NCBI GenBank assembly: GCA_009602725.1
Contig: WELB01000181.1
Coordinates: 112,335-137,284, forward strand
DNA: 24,950 nucleotides
Direction: 5' to 3'
DNA from: Spirogloea muscicola
Taxonomy: Eukaryota; Streptophyta; Zygnematophyceae; Spirogloeales; Spirogloeaceae
The notes under the pieces were generated by a model. That model had not been told where the DNA came from. It made no database searches and saw only the letters and a list, made by a program, of their open reading frames with translations. Below are positions 1 to 9,217 of the stretch, in pieces (within the stretch, counting starts at the first letter, position 1; the number at the start of each line of letters is the position of its first letter). Made by a program: the position numbers and the translations under genes.

Positions 1-250
1 GCCTCCGGGTCTCGGCGGAGTGCCTCCTTCCCTGCCTCGAGCTACTCGGACCTGATGTTGCTCACTCGCGGGTACTGAGCTTCCCTAGTATGTTGTCGTG
101 ATTGGTAGAGTAGAGGAGTCCTTCCTCGGCTTCTCATTCTTCGGCTTTGGACATTGTCCATTCTTTTTGGGCTGGCTTTGCCAGCCCCTCTTTCTTTATG
201 GGCGAGCCTTCTGCTTTGCTAGCCCCTCTGATTCTATAGGCGATGCCCCT
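1..250 (+). mobile_element. LINE copy L1: last 25 codons plus 3' tail, truncated by window edge
   Basis: Frame 1 reads to a TGA at 76-78 and ends in the residues LMLLTRGY. The same ending closes the copy near 10.08 kb, and its variant LRLLSRGY closes the copies near 5.97, 6.29, 12.38 and 13.16 kb, so this is the C-terminus of a LINE protein. After the stop, 79-207 matches 10089-10210: a GGACATTGTCC stretch, then a perfect hairpin at 169-187 (8-bp stem, TTT loop), then ATGGGCGAGC. A diverged second tail segment (GCTAGCCCCTCTGATTC) follows at about 218-250, suggesting a tail duplication. The 5' extent lies outside the window. Confidence 0.8.
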
Positions 251-700
251 TTCTTGTCTTTCTGGGGCTGGCTTCCATCTGGGTGGTCCCACCCCAAATT
301 AGCCTGTCGGATGTATATGTGCTCATTCGCGGGTACGAACGTCTCACTGTTACCTTAGCCACCTTAGAGTTGGGCTTTTCATGTAGCCCCAATTTTTTCA
401 TTAGCTTTTGCCTGAGCTTTATAGTGGCGTACATCCGGACACCCTCTCAATATATGCGCACCGCCCCCCTTCTCGCCAAGCGCCGGCCACCTACCACGAG
501 TACCGTTTCGACCTGGTGACCCTGAACATACACCAAGTGTAGTGCAACCATCGCTTCGTGGGTAATAGTGACCCCATCAGCCAGCTTATTGTTCCGTTAC
601 CAGGACTTCTGCAATGCTCGAGTTGGCCTCCCTCTCAGGTCATGCGCACCGCGCTATTTTCATTTCATTTCATTTCATTCAATTTTTCATTCGTCGGGAA
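251..700. other. No gene recognised; left edge of the duplicated NAC unit
   Basis: I see no supported coding region. From about 525 the sequence (CACCAAGTG, then GACCCCATCAG) resembles the stretch that starts just after the LINE tail at about 13.29 kb, which probably marks the left edge of the repeated unit. A short (CATTT)n tract lies at about 658-682. Confidence 0.4.
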
Positions 701-1350
701 AAACGTCTGGAGCTGTGAGCCGAGTGGATAACACCCCCCCGAGTCGCCAGCACGAGGTCAGACCAGCCATGTAGCGCACACCGAGCCGAGCGGGAACCAC
801 CTCCTGAGGTCTGCCAGCCCCTCCTCACAACGTCGCCACCTTAGGAGTTGGAGCTATGGGCTTTTCTATCTATGCTGCGCCTAGTCGGCTCGTGGGCGCC
901 CACAGCAGGAATTAACGCAATTGACGCAGAGATCCTGTCTAATCCGAGGCCACTCGTTCCTTGTGTTGTTGGTCTTTTGGCACTCCAAGCTCTCTTCTTG
1001 CCGCTAGCCTGCTCTCGTGTGAGGGACAACCCCGGCTGGCCACTCTTGTCAGGGACTGGACCTCATTGAATCCCTCCTTTTCTTTGGCTCGGGGCTCCTG
1101 CTCGCCGCCGTTGCTGCTGGCTCGAACATCAAGACCAGCTTCACTTTCAGCAGCAGCCACAGCTTCCCCAGTGCACTGTAAGCAGCCGAGCCCAGGCGTG
1201 TTAGAGCTCCCAGCACAGGCCGCTGACCAGGTGCATTGTGGCCTCATCCAGAGTCGCCGTCAACGGCTGCTCGCTGACTCCTTGACCACCACCAACCTTT
1301 GGATTGCTGTGTGTTTTGCCACAGCACCAGCAGCGACATTTTGAAGGCCT
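700..1350. repeat. Upstream module U1, direct repeat of 13.50-14.11 kb
   Basis: Long GC-rich segment that aligns along its length with the module at about 13500-14110. Landmarks shared by both are GAGGTCTGCCAGCCCCTCCT, AGTTGGAGCTATG, CTAATCCGAGGCCACTC and CAGCTTCACTTTC. Partial copies occur at about 8660-9030 and 14170-14560. Open frames exist on both strands but no single frame is kept between copies, so I regard it as non-coding or decayed. It lies upstream of NAC-A just as its twin lies upstream of NAC-B, so promoter or 5' leader content is possible. Confidence 0.7.
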
Positions 1351-1972
1351 CTCACGGTTTATTAGAAGCCGTGGCAGCAGATTTTGGTCAGCAGGACTCA
1401 GAGGCTGTTGCCTCATCGTCCTGCTTTACAACCATAGGGCCTCGTGAGCACAGCTTGTGCCAAAGCCCATCCTTCAAGTCGCCTGCGCCAAACCACCGCA
1501 ATGTATGAGTTGCGAATTCCTGGTATCCTGGACCACTCAAAGGGCTGTTGTCAGCTCCACAACGACCAACAATTTGATGAGGACGATTTTGCTGAACTCC
1601 TGGCCTGCGAAGCTCAACTTCCTGACCAGGTGGCCTCACTACACACTTTGAGACTGCAGCCAACACCCGCAACCAGCCAGCCTGCAGTGAGATCCCGTAT
1701 TGACCATGTTCCTCGATGTTCCTCTCCCTGCTACTAGAGCCACATTGCCGACACAATGAGTCTCAAGCATCTAGACCCAGAGGCTTGAGGCCCACTCTTG
1801 ACTTGCATGTTTACATGTTTGGAAACATCACGATTTGTATTGGCTGCCACATCATAAGTGTTACTGAAATGCTTCCAAGTCTAGTGTCAAGTGCCTCAAT
1901 GACAGGATGTTGACATGGTATGCTCCTGCTCTTATCCTTGCATTAATGATTGAAATTTGACCTCCCTGGCAG

Positions 1973-3289
1973 ATGGCCAATTCCTTGCTTTCGTCTAGCC
2001 GACACGCACTCTCAGGAGATTGTTTCCGTCCAACAGACAAGGAAACTCTGCTTTTATTTAGCATGCTTCTCGGTGGGCTCACTGAGTATGAGAAAGGTCT
2101 ATTTCCAGTAGTGACTGATGCGCTGGTGCCTCCTGAGGAGCTGCTCCGGGAGCTGCCACATGGTACACTTGCTCTAAAGCTTTGAAGTATATCCTGCAAT
2201 TCTCATTAATCATCTGGTGCTTGCATCATTATTGGCTTACATACGTTTGAAGCAATAGGCATGCATGTAAATGTACCTCCTCTAAGAGCTACAGCTTTCT
2301 TGCACATACTGTTTAAATGACAAGTGTGCAAGTTGAGTGCTATGCAGTGGCTTGCATTTCCTTCCAAGATAGTCACTGTTATAGGGTGGGGGCTTGTGAC
2401 TGCTCAAGTGCTGCAGAGCATAGACTGTGCCAATACACCTCAACATCTCAACATCTCTAATTACAACACAAAATTTGTTCTCCAGGCTTAGGTCAAGGAG
2501 GATGTTGCAATGAGCTCCACGAGAGGAAGTTCTACATCATTCACACTCCAAAGCTGATGTCTCATGGAAAACACACACGGGTAGTGAAGAGTAAGGATAA
2601 CGAGAAGGTAGGGGTATGGAAATGTTCAGGCTCCACTACCATTAAGGATGGCGACCGCTGGCTTGGAACAAAGAGAATCTTATCTTACTACAGATGCAAC
2701 GGAGGAGGCGGCAAAAATCGGAAGACGTCTACTAGTATCTTCATCAGAGAGTGTCAGGCTAAGTCAAAAGCAAGTGCTTTTGTGCACGAGTATAGCTTCT
2801 GGCAAAAAGGTCAGAGAGAGGTAAGCAGCAGAGCTTCCTTGGAGGGCTTCCTGGAGCATTGATGCTGCTCACAAGCATCATAAAGACATATGCTTCAATC
2901 AGCTAGTAGTCTAACTTGCAGATTCCTACTATCACTCCACCCTTGACTCGTTTGCATGTCTCACTTCATGTGCCTGAGAATGGTGCTACCTATAGAATTA
3001 CTAACAATGATGCCCTTATGAATCTGTGGAGAAGTGGATAGCATCTATCTCACTCTGCGTTCCGCAGGATCAAACTGTGCTTTGGAGGATTTGGTTGAAG
3101 GACAATCCGCTTGAAGGAACAGTTTCTAGTTCGTCAACCAGCAGTGCATCCTGCCCACTTTGTGATCATGTCAAGCGTGATGCACGACCAGTGGCATGTC
3201 TTTTTCCACCTTCACCTTCAGCTTCACCTTCAGCTTCACCTTCACCTTTGCTTCTGGACATGGTGAGGAAGCCAGGTCAATGTGGGTGA
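1973..3289 (+). CDS. NAC-like transcription factor NAC-A (three-exon model, 246 aa)
   Basis: Model: exons 1973-2162, 2492-2820 and 3068-3289. Introns are GT-AG and the phases join exactly (63 codons + 1 nt; 2 nt + 109 codons; 74 codons including TGA). Residues 17-23 (CFRPTDK) match the FHPTDEE core of NAC subdomain A. WKCSG at 106-110, LGTKRILSYY at 121-130 and HEY at 162-164 match the family pattern W-x-x-T/S-G, VGxKKxLVFY and VMHEYRL. NAC proteins bind DNA as dimers in the nucleus, so a transcription-factor role is inferred. The third exon has WRIWL, a Ser-rich run, a CPLC motif (C202, C205) and a Pro-Ser-Ala repeat coded by TTCACC/TTCAGC hexamers. The start is the ATG right after a CAG, so a further 5' exon cannot be excluded. 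A donor-like GTGAGG inside exon 3 (3260) could splice to exons farther downstream. The domain is very diverged from land-plant NACs. Confidence 0.78.
3195..3250 (+). repeat. TTCACC/TTCAGC hexanucleotide repeat within an exon
   Basis: Imperfect six-base repeats run through the third exon of NAC-A and encode a Pro-Ser-Ala stretch. NAC-B lacks the repeat at the matching place, so it arose or expanded after the two copies separated. Confidence 0.8.
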
Positions 3290-3490
3290 TGACAATGACC
3301 TGCTCAGCTATCGCTGTTGAAATGCTGAGTGCTCCTTGTTGTGCTGGGTCACTGGTTGATTTAGATGTCATTGATGGACTGACATGTATGCTGCCTCGTG
3401 ACTTGACCATTCTTAAAGGATTCACTATCCCAGAAGTTCTTTCCCACAGCCGCAGTCATGGCCGCAATCGAAGAAAAGGTCAGTATCTAC
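3290..3490 (+). other. Conserved block after NAC-A, possible additional exon
   Basis: The frame containing TCSAIAVE is shared with ICSAIAVE in the relic at 6.54 kb, and the DNA of the two stretches aligns for about 180 bases. It ends at a plausible donor (AAAAG then GTCAGT at about 3479). It may be a fourth exon reached from the donor-like site within exon 3 of NAC-A, but I could not settle the phase to any later exon. A candidate last exon after a CACAG at about 3569 would read MCVPLPSFDTD and end in TAA at 3765; its phase does not match. Confidence 0.35.
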
Positions 3491-3769
3491 AACCACTTAG
3501 GAGGCAATTATGAAAAGGAGGACCCTGATCTCCTGGACGTTAAAATAATGTCTGGCAAACAACTCACAGGCCCATGTGTGTTCCTTTGCCTTCATTCGAT
3601 ACTGACAGCCCATCTCACAAAGTGCAGGATGTAGCCAGCTCGGTGGTTGTCGAGGAAGAAAGTGATCAACGTAAAAGGGAGAGAAGCTACTGTGGAAGCG
3701 GTACAGAAAGCGGACGCTGGCGGGGGATCCTTTCCTTTGGTTTCAGGGCTGCATCTTTCAAGTAAACAA

Positions 3770-4860
3770 GAAGAGCCAATAAGAGTCACACGATAATCGG
3801 GTAATGGAATCTCTTGTATGTATCCATTGCTTGTGCAACAGCTGAAGTCAGATTTTCAGGGTAAGCGACTGTAGCAACCAAACATTTGACACAGTCAATT
3901 GACTAACTTTTAAGTTGACAGGTAAACAATCACTGCAAGTAAGGAGGCGCCCATGCTCTATGCTCGTCAAAGATCTACGGAAACAGCATGCAAGGTGTAA
4001 CGAATGGCTTGCCCCTTTGAAGTCCACTGTAAGAAGGGCACGCAGGTAAAGCAAGCACGGCGCGGCGAAGCAGACGATTGGGGAAGGCATTGGGGTGGGC
4101 CTGCAATGACATGATGAAAAACTGCAGGGGCAAATCTCAAGGTGTCCGAGGGTGGTGAAGACCTCACTCCCTTTGCTAAGCCACCATCATTATTGTTGCT
4201 CGCCTGTACGGTGTACTGGCTCGGCTGGCCTCGGTCTCCAAGTTATGTGCATCGCTCGCCTTCTCTCTTCCCCTCTCATAAGCACCCCATATTACCAATG
4301 GGCATCTCAGCCCGACGCTCTTGTAAGAGAACTCGCACTCATCCGTAAACGACTTGTCGACGGCAATCAATGGTCTGCTAACGACAATCTGACCCATCAA
4401 TTCTTTCAGACCTGATGAAGGAGATACACTTTTTCCTGCCTTTTAGCCGTTGATCCATTCCTACCGTCCCATTTAGGGGGGCGCTTGTCACCTACGGAGG
4501 CGGCTTGCCCAGGCCACCTGGGTTGCCAGATAGTCCACTTGTTTGTAATTTGAGTCAGCAGTGCACGTGCATATTCCAATGGTGACATACAGCTGCTTCA
4601 CTGTCTATCTTTCCTTGGGCTTCGCCATCGCCCAAGCCCCAATTGAGTGGTCGCGATAATTCTCTCCTGAGCTCCCACTCAATTCTGAAAGAGCAGTGCT
4701 CAAGAGCCAAATTGAAAATCACAGTTAGCTGTCTGATCTTCACGTCAGCGTCAACGACCACTAATGGCACCGTCAAGGGTAGTGGCCTCCCCTTCAACGC
4801 AAGCACCACACCTTCTCGCGGCACGTCTCCAGGTTGCGCCGTTCTCAGCTGAAGGAGGTA
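3770..4860. other. No gene recognised
   Basis: No frame on either strand has family motifs, a paralogue in the window, or convincing splice sites. The only structure I noted is a short hairpin, TTGGGC...GCCCAA, at about 4616-4636. Confidence 0.4.
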
Positions 4861-4954
4861 AATAAATCCTCCCAGTCGTCAGCCTGGTGAGTTGCCTTCC
4901 TCCGCTCAGCCATCGGCCCCCTTCGGGGAAGAATGTGGCTCTCCCGAAGGCGGC

Positions 4955-5062
4955 AAGGGCTGTAAACAGCCAGCCCAAAAAGAAATTGACAAAGTCCGAA
5001 GGGGCCAGATCTCTCAGAGCTTGGCCGGTAGGATGGATCACTTGGTAACCACGAGTGAGGAG
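4955..5062 (-). mobile_element. Old, diverged LINE tail O1
   Basis: Read on the minus strand, it begins CTCACTCGTGGTTACC (compare CTCACTCGAGGGTACTGA at the end of the LINE protein). It continues through GGCCCCTTCGGACTTTGTC and TTTTTGGGCTGGCTG, with a weakened hairpin ending ACAGCCC. The same order is found in the tails near 10.9, 11.6 and 18.2 kb. Confidence 0.6.
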
Positions 5063-5467
5063 CTACAAATCAGAGAGTCTAGCAGCTGGAAAGCAACCCC
5101 CCTGCCGAAAGCCAGAGGCTGCAGCTAAAGCATGGCCAGCACGCAGTTGCAAGCCGTGGGCCATGGACCGCTGGATTGAGATGGAGAGGCCCTTACAACA
5201 AGACCTGAGTTAGCAAGCCAGCGGCGTTGAAGTCGGCCGGCTCACCTCGCCTGCTGATCGTGCCTGAGCCTGAGGAGAGTGGATTGAATGTGCGCTACTC
5301 GGAGTAACCAGGAAGGGGCCAGTCCGGCCGGTGGCTCTGTACGTAAGAGTATGCTTTTCCTCGACGAGAGAGAGGCGCGCAGTGCACATGAAATGAAAGG
5401 GTGGCCAATGCAAGCCAATGCATTGCTCAGGAAAAATCTAGTGCACAAACAATGCTCTTTCCAAAAG

Positions 5468-5600
5468 GGGCGAGGGTTGTGAATGGCCAGCCCGAAGTGC
5501 ATGAAGCAGGTGATGTACATCTGTCAATGTGCTTGCCATTTTACTTGGCCACACAGGGCCCTCCATCACTTAATACACACTTCTTTCCATGTGATTAATA
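5468..5600 (+). repeat. Inverted copy of the block at about 16.60-16.69 kb
   Basis: GATGTACATCTGTC through CTTGGCCACACAGG matches the reverse complement of about 16630-16680, and more weakly that of about 11800-11860. Reading frames of the copies share CLPxYLATQ. The first 35 bases (GGGCGAGGGTTGTGAATGGCCAGCCC) look like part of a minus-strand LINE tail. Whether the shared peptide is a real exon is unclear. Confidence 0.5.
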
Positions 5601-5633
5601 AGAGCACCACGTGTGCGCTGCTGATTAACAAAT

Positions 5634-5917
5634 CTGGCGACGCTTCGAGCCCCGCTGGCTGCGGCGGCCATTTCCGTGTCAAGAGTACCTTCCTTAAATG
5701 GTGCAGATACAGGCAGTGCCTCTCTCGGCCCTTAAGGCGGTCGATGGTGTTGGGTCGACGGCTCAGATGCGCCTTGACTTTTCAGCGGGCGAGCCCCGTT
5801 GCGCCTGAACTCCTTGCCAAATGAGACGAAGGACGCAGGTCCATTCTTTCCTGGCCTGGCTTTGCTAGCCCCTCTTTTTCACGATACACGAATGTCTACT
5901 TTTTCTATGGGCGAGCC
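5634..5917 (+). mobile_element. Composite repeat: V element plus LINE-type tail (L2')
   Basis: The first part (GTCGATGG through CGCCTTGACTT and AGCCCCGTTGC) matches segments at about 8330-8425 and 12630-12745. From 5839 it passes into a LINE tail (GTCCATTCTTTC, a weakened CTGGCTTTGCTAG hairpin, ATGGGCGAGC at 5907-5916). There is no protein-coding remnant between the two parts. It may be a non-autonomous element that borrows the LINE tail, or a deleted LINE. Confidence 0.5.
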
Positions 5918-5924
5918 ATTTCTC

Positions 5925-6098
5925 TTTCAAGAGCCAAGTATCCCTGACCTGAGGCTGCTTAGCAGGGGGTACTAAGTGCATCGTAGCTGCTTAGTTTCTT
6001 TTTGTGCTTGTCTTTCTTAGTTTTTACCCTGGCCCCTGCTCGTACTTTGTCATTCTTTTTCTGGGCTGGCTTTTCCAGCCCCTATCCTCAATGGGCGA
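5925..6098 (+). mobile_element. LINE copy L2: last 17 codons plus 3' tail
   Basis: Codons from 5925 read FQEPSIPDLRLLSRGY and stop at TAA (5973-5975), matching the C-terminus of L6, which ends in TGA. The tail has the hairpin GGGCTGG-CTTTT-CCAGCCC (6063-6081) and ends with ATGGGCGA at 6091-6098. Its 5' truncation lies within a few bases of the end of the L2' tail, and L3 faces it on the other strand. Extreme 5' truncation is typical of target-primed reverse transcription. Confidence 0.75.
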
Positions 6099-6146
6099 TC
6101 CCTTCTCTTCCAGGAGGATCAACAAAGGACGAGAAGGGGGCCAGGG

Positions 6147-6534
6147 GAAGAAAGTGCTCGCCCATTGAGAATAGGGGCTGGAACAACCAGCCCGAAAAAG
6201 AATGAACAGAGTACGAGAAGGGGGCCAGGGGAAGAGCTAAGAAACAGAAAGAAGCAGACAAAGAAACAGAGCAGCTACGAATCACTCAGTAACCCCTGCT
6301 AAGCAGCCTCAGCTTAGAGGCCCTAGGCTCCTGGAAGTGGGTGCCCTGGCTAGAGCCAGAGGCAGCAGCGAGGGCTCTGCCGGCCCGCAGGTGCAGCGCG
6401 CGGGCCATCGACCGCTGCAGCGAGACGGCCAAGCGCATCCGGTACACCTGCGCTAGCGACCCGGCTGCAGGAAAGTCCACCGGCTCCTCATGGAAGCGAC
6501 GGGCGATGGCGTGTCGGGCGAGCTGGGTGAGCAG
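6147..6534 (-). mobile_element. LINE copy L3: C-terminal coding part plus 3' tail
   Basis: On the minus strand the open frame reads from the 5' truncation at about 6534 to the TGA at 6286-6288. It includes LAQVYRMRLAVSLQ and ends in LRLLSRGY, nearly identical to L6. The tail carries the hairpin GGGCTGG-TTGTT-CCAGCCC (6175-6193) and ends near GAAGAAAGTGC. Beyond the 3' end, 6119-6146 repeats an inner piece of the same 3' UTR (CTTCCCCTGGCCCCCTTCTC on the minus strand). The 5' truncation abuts the NAC relic. Confidence 0.8.
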
Positions 6535-6540
6535 GAGGGG

Positions 6541-7090
6541 TGATGGTTATGATCTGCTCAGCCATAGCTGTTGAAGAGTGAGCAAATGGCTAAGACTTGA
6601 GGTGCTGGGTAATTGTTTGACAGAGATGTCAAGTCAACTGAGGTGTATGATGTGTCAGTACTTGACCCACTCTCGCGTTGTGCCCCAGGGGTCATTATTG
6701 CAGGAATTCAACACCACAGCCGCAGTCCTTGACGCTTTTGCTGATATAGTCGGCACTGATCATTCAGGAAGGCAAACACGAAGTGGAGAATCTAGGTTCA
6801 GATAGAGCTGAACACTGGCCCTTTCACCTGCAGATGAGTATAGTACTGTCCAAGGGCTTAAGCATCAGCACTTGGCAGTGGAGCTACACTCAACACTCAC
6901 TCAATGGAGGCTGATGCCTCCAATCCTTACCAAAATTTGCAGCTGCTGTAATCTAGCTGCTATAAAATCTAGCCACAACAGGAGGCCTTTGTCAAGTGGA
7001 AGTCGGTGCTCTTTATGTCAGCAGCTTACTCTTGACATAGCACCATATCGTCCTAGATTGTGGCATCCTTGGAAGATATGTCCATGATGG
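6541..7090 (+). pseudogene. NAC-C relic: downstream fragment of a third NAC unit
   Basis: 6541-6725 aligns with 3283-3470 downstream of NAC-A (CTGCTCAGC, CTGTTGAA, GCTGGGT, CACAGCCGCAGTC). Its frame ICSAIAVE stops a codon or so later. 6866-7090 aligns with 16300-16500 downstream of NAC-B (GAGGCTGATGCCT, CCACAACAGGAGGC, GTGGCATCC). The NAC domain itself is absent on the left, where LINE copy L3 abuts. I take this as the remains of a third tandem unit that lost its 5' part. Confidence 0.55.
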
Positions 7091-7099
7091 TCATTTCAT

Positions 7100-8030
7100 A
7101 GTGTCACCATCCATCTGCATTCACGTTAAACATACACTCCCTGGCAAGGATCACAGTCTAGAGCCATGTCTATATTCACACTATACACATTTGACCAAGT
7201 CTTGCCCGGGAGCGTCTCGTCATTTATGCCTGCAGAAGTGCCTGTCTTTCGTAATTTCGTACATCCACTTGTCCTGTGGCCTTGTAACTTCGAGCATTTG
7301 CCTAGTCACATTGCAGATGGTGTGTAGGTGCAGGCGATTCAGCCCACGAAGCCTTATGCTGAACCAGCGAACTGGTATATCTTGACGATCTGCCGAAATA
7401 GACCTGGTCAACCTATGATGACAGGATTAAAAGCAGGACATCACGGACAGCCGATCAAGGTCAGTGGAGAGTAAGCCGCAAGCATACAACATGAAAGTCA
7501 ACAAGCGGAGAACTAGGCTATCGGCAGATGTTGTACTACTTGAGGTTACCTTGTCCTGCCATGGACCTCTTGCAGGCAGTGGTGGAGACACTGCTGGGTA
7601 CAGGTCGCGCATCCAAGCATGGGCCGGTGGGGGTGCCCATATCGAATACCAAACCTCAATGCTTGTCACTGACTCGAGACAAGCCGGTTGAACATTGAGT
7701 CGAGACAGCAAAAGCAGAAGGATGGGCTTTCAGGGGGAGTCGAGCAGTCACTGTAGACTGAGGTGATGGTGGTGCGCATCCCGTGGTTGTAGGCGTGGGT
7801 GGCATTGGCGCGGCGTCCAGCCTTGGCCCGGCAATTCCTCTGTGTCCGAGTAGCTCGGCTTGGGCGTTGTCAAGGAGCGGGAGAAGAATACGAAGCTTCG
7901 TCAAGATGGGGTGATGGCCAATCAAGGCCAGCCATAAAGGCAGAGAGGTCTCGCCGCCGGCCATTCAGCTGGGATGGTCAGGCCTAGCTTGACCAGCTCA
8001 GGCCACTCAAACTTGAACAAGTGAAAGTCG
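7100..8030. other. No gene recognised
   Basis: Several frames of 60-100 codons are open on both strands, but none shows a family motif, a duplicate in the window, or a convincing chain of splice sites. I found no tRNA- or tail-like sequence here. Confidence 0.4.
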
Positions 8031-8140
8031 ATGCACCTTGTCAGTGGGACTTTCCTTAGCCTACGACGCCACATCTACGGCGTTACAAGCTTGCCTCTGC
8101 AACAGAATTTCTCCCCGTTGAATATGTCTAGGATGTTCGG

Positions 8141-8190
8141 CTGCTGGTGCTGGTGCTGGTGCTGGTGCTGGTGCTGGTGCTGGTGCTGGG
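8141..8190 (+). repeat. (GCTGGT)n hexanucleotide microsatellite
   Basis: About eight nearly perfect GCTGGT units. Open frames run through it on both strands (Leu-Val on one frame, Thr-Ser and Gln-His on the minus strand), but this follows from the repeat and is not evidence of a gene. Confidence 0.9.
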
Positions 8191-8299
8191 TTTGTTGGAT
8201 ACACGGATGGATGGTGGTGGAACCATCTGCCTGGACGATTGTTTTTTCAGTTGCATCCCGGTCTCGAGCTCCGTCGATACTGGCACATGGAGCCACATG

Positions 8300-8500
8300 A
8301 AAGGTTCAGCGCGCAGCTCTGCTGACTTAAAAGGCCGTCGATGCTGTCGCGTCGAGGGCTTGGGTGCTCTTCTTGCGCTGTAATCCCTGGGCCACACGGC
8401 GGTAGAGCGGGCCCCGTTCTCCGTGTCCTCATTCTTGGGTACTGAACTTTCTCTTCGACTGTACTTTTACTCTGCTTTGTTTACCCGTTTAGCCAACGGC
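8300..8500 (+). mobile_element. V element followed by a diverged LINE end
   Basis: About 8330-8425 (GGCCGTCGATG, CGCGTCGAGGG, GCGGGCCCCGTT) matches the V segments at 5.63 and 12.63 kb. Just after it, CTCATTCTTGGGTACTGAAC resembles CTCACTCGCGGGTACTGAGC at the end of the LINE protein, so the order is V, then LINE end. The tail beyond about 8500 is not recognisable. Confidence 0.45.
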
Positions 8501-8654
8501 TTTGCTTTGCGCTTTGCACGATAGTAGACTGAACAGTGCATCGTTCCGGCTTTGCCTCCCGTTCATTTCATGCCAAGGCGCGCCTTTCCGCGGAATTGTC
8601 AACAGTGCGGCGGAATAGGAAGTGGGGCCCACCAGCTGGAGCTGAGACTTTGAA

Positions 8655-9035
8655 AATCACAGCTCCCGAGTCACTAGCCGCGGGTCAGACCAGCAATGAA
8701 GCACACATCGATGGAGCACCCACTTAGCCGAGGGTGAACCATCTCGCGAGGGCTCGCCAGCACCTCTTTACACGTAGCCACCTTGTGAGCAGCGGCCAGC
8801 AGCTTCGAATTGTCAGCTCGTGGAGCCCGCATATTCAGCAATGTGGAGGCGCGGACTGGCCCTTGACTCTCTCCAGAATTAAGGATTCTCTCCACGTGCT
8901 TCGATAGTCATCGGCAGCCCATGCTCTCTGTCCACGACTTACGCCTGCTTGATTGTAACGGAGGCTCACAGAGCTTCCCCGACTGGCCATCCTCGTCTGG
9001 GGCTAGTCCTCGTCGACCTCCCCTTTAACGTCCCC
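8655..9035. repeat. Upstream module U2, partial and diverged copy
   Basis: Shares with the modules at 0.7 and 13.5 kb, in order: CCCGAGTCACTAG, GGGTCAGACCAGC, TAGCCGAG...GAACCA, CGTAGCCACCTTG and GTCAGCTCGTGG. Later come GGAGGCTCACAGAGCTTCC and CTGGCCATCCTCGTC. It is less similar than the 0.7/13.5 kb pair. No NAC exon follows it; LINE copy L4 does. Confidence 0.5.
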
Positions 9036-9161
9036 TCGTTTGAACGAGCCGGTAAACGGCTTCACGCGCCAGTCACGCGCGCCTCGCGCCAGTCCCCTTG
9101 GACTTGTATCCCATTCGTCAGGCTCGCGCCACGCGCAGCCCGCAGTACGCGCGGTACGCCC

Positions 9162-9217
9162 CCTGTATCCTTATTGTGCGGGTCCGCTCTTCCAGGGGCC
9201 AGACCCTGGGGCTTCTC
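9162..9217 (+). repeat. Left direct repeat flanking LINE copy L4
   Basis: 9173-9213 matches 10241-10281 at 37 of 41 positions by my count, and all four differences are transitions. It lies just before the part of L4 that resembles LINE protein, and its partner lies just after the L4 tail. A long target-site duplication is the simplest reading. Confidence 0.6.

Noticed and set aside
961-1344. 127-codon frame in module U1
   Set aside because: Frame not kept in U3, where the similarity changes frame twice.
8031-8300. Frames through the GCTGGT repeat
   Set aside because: Open only because a six-base repeat cannot create stops.
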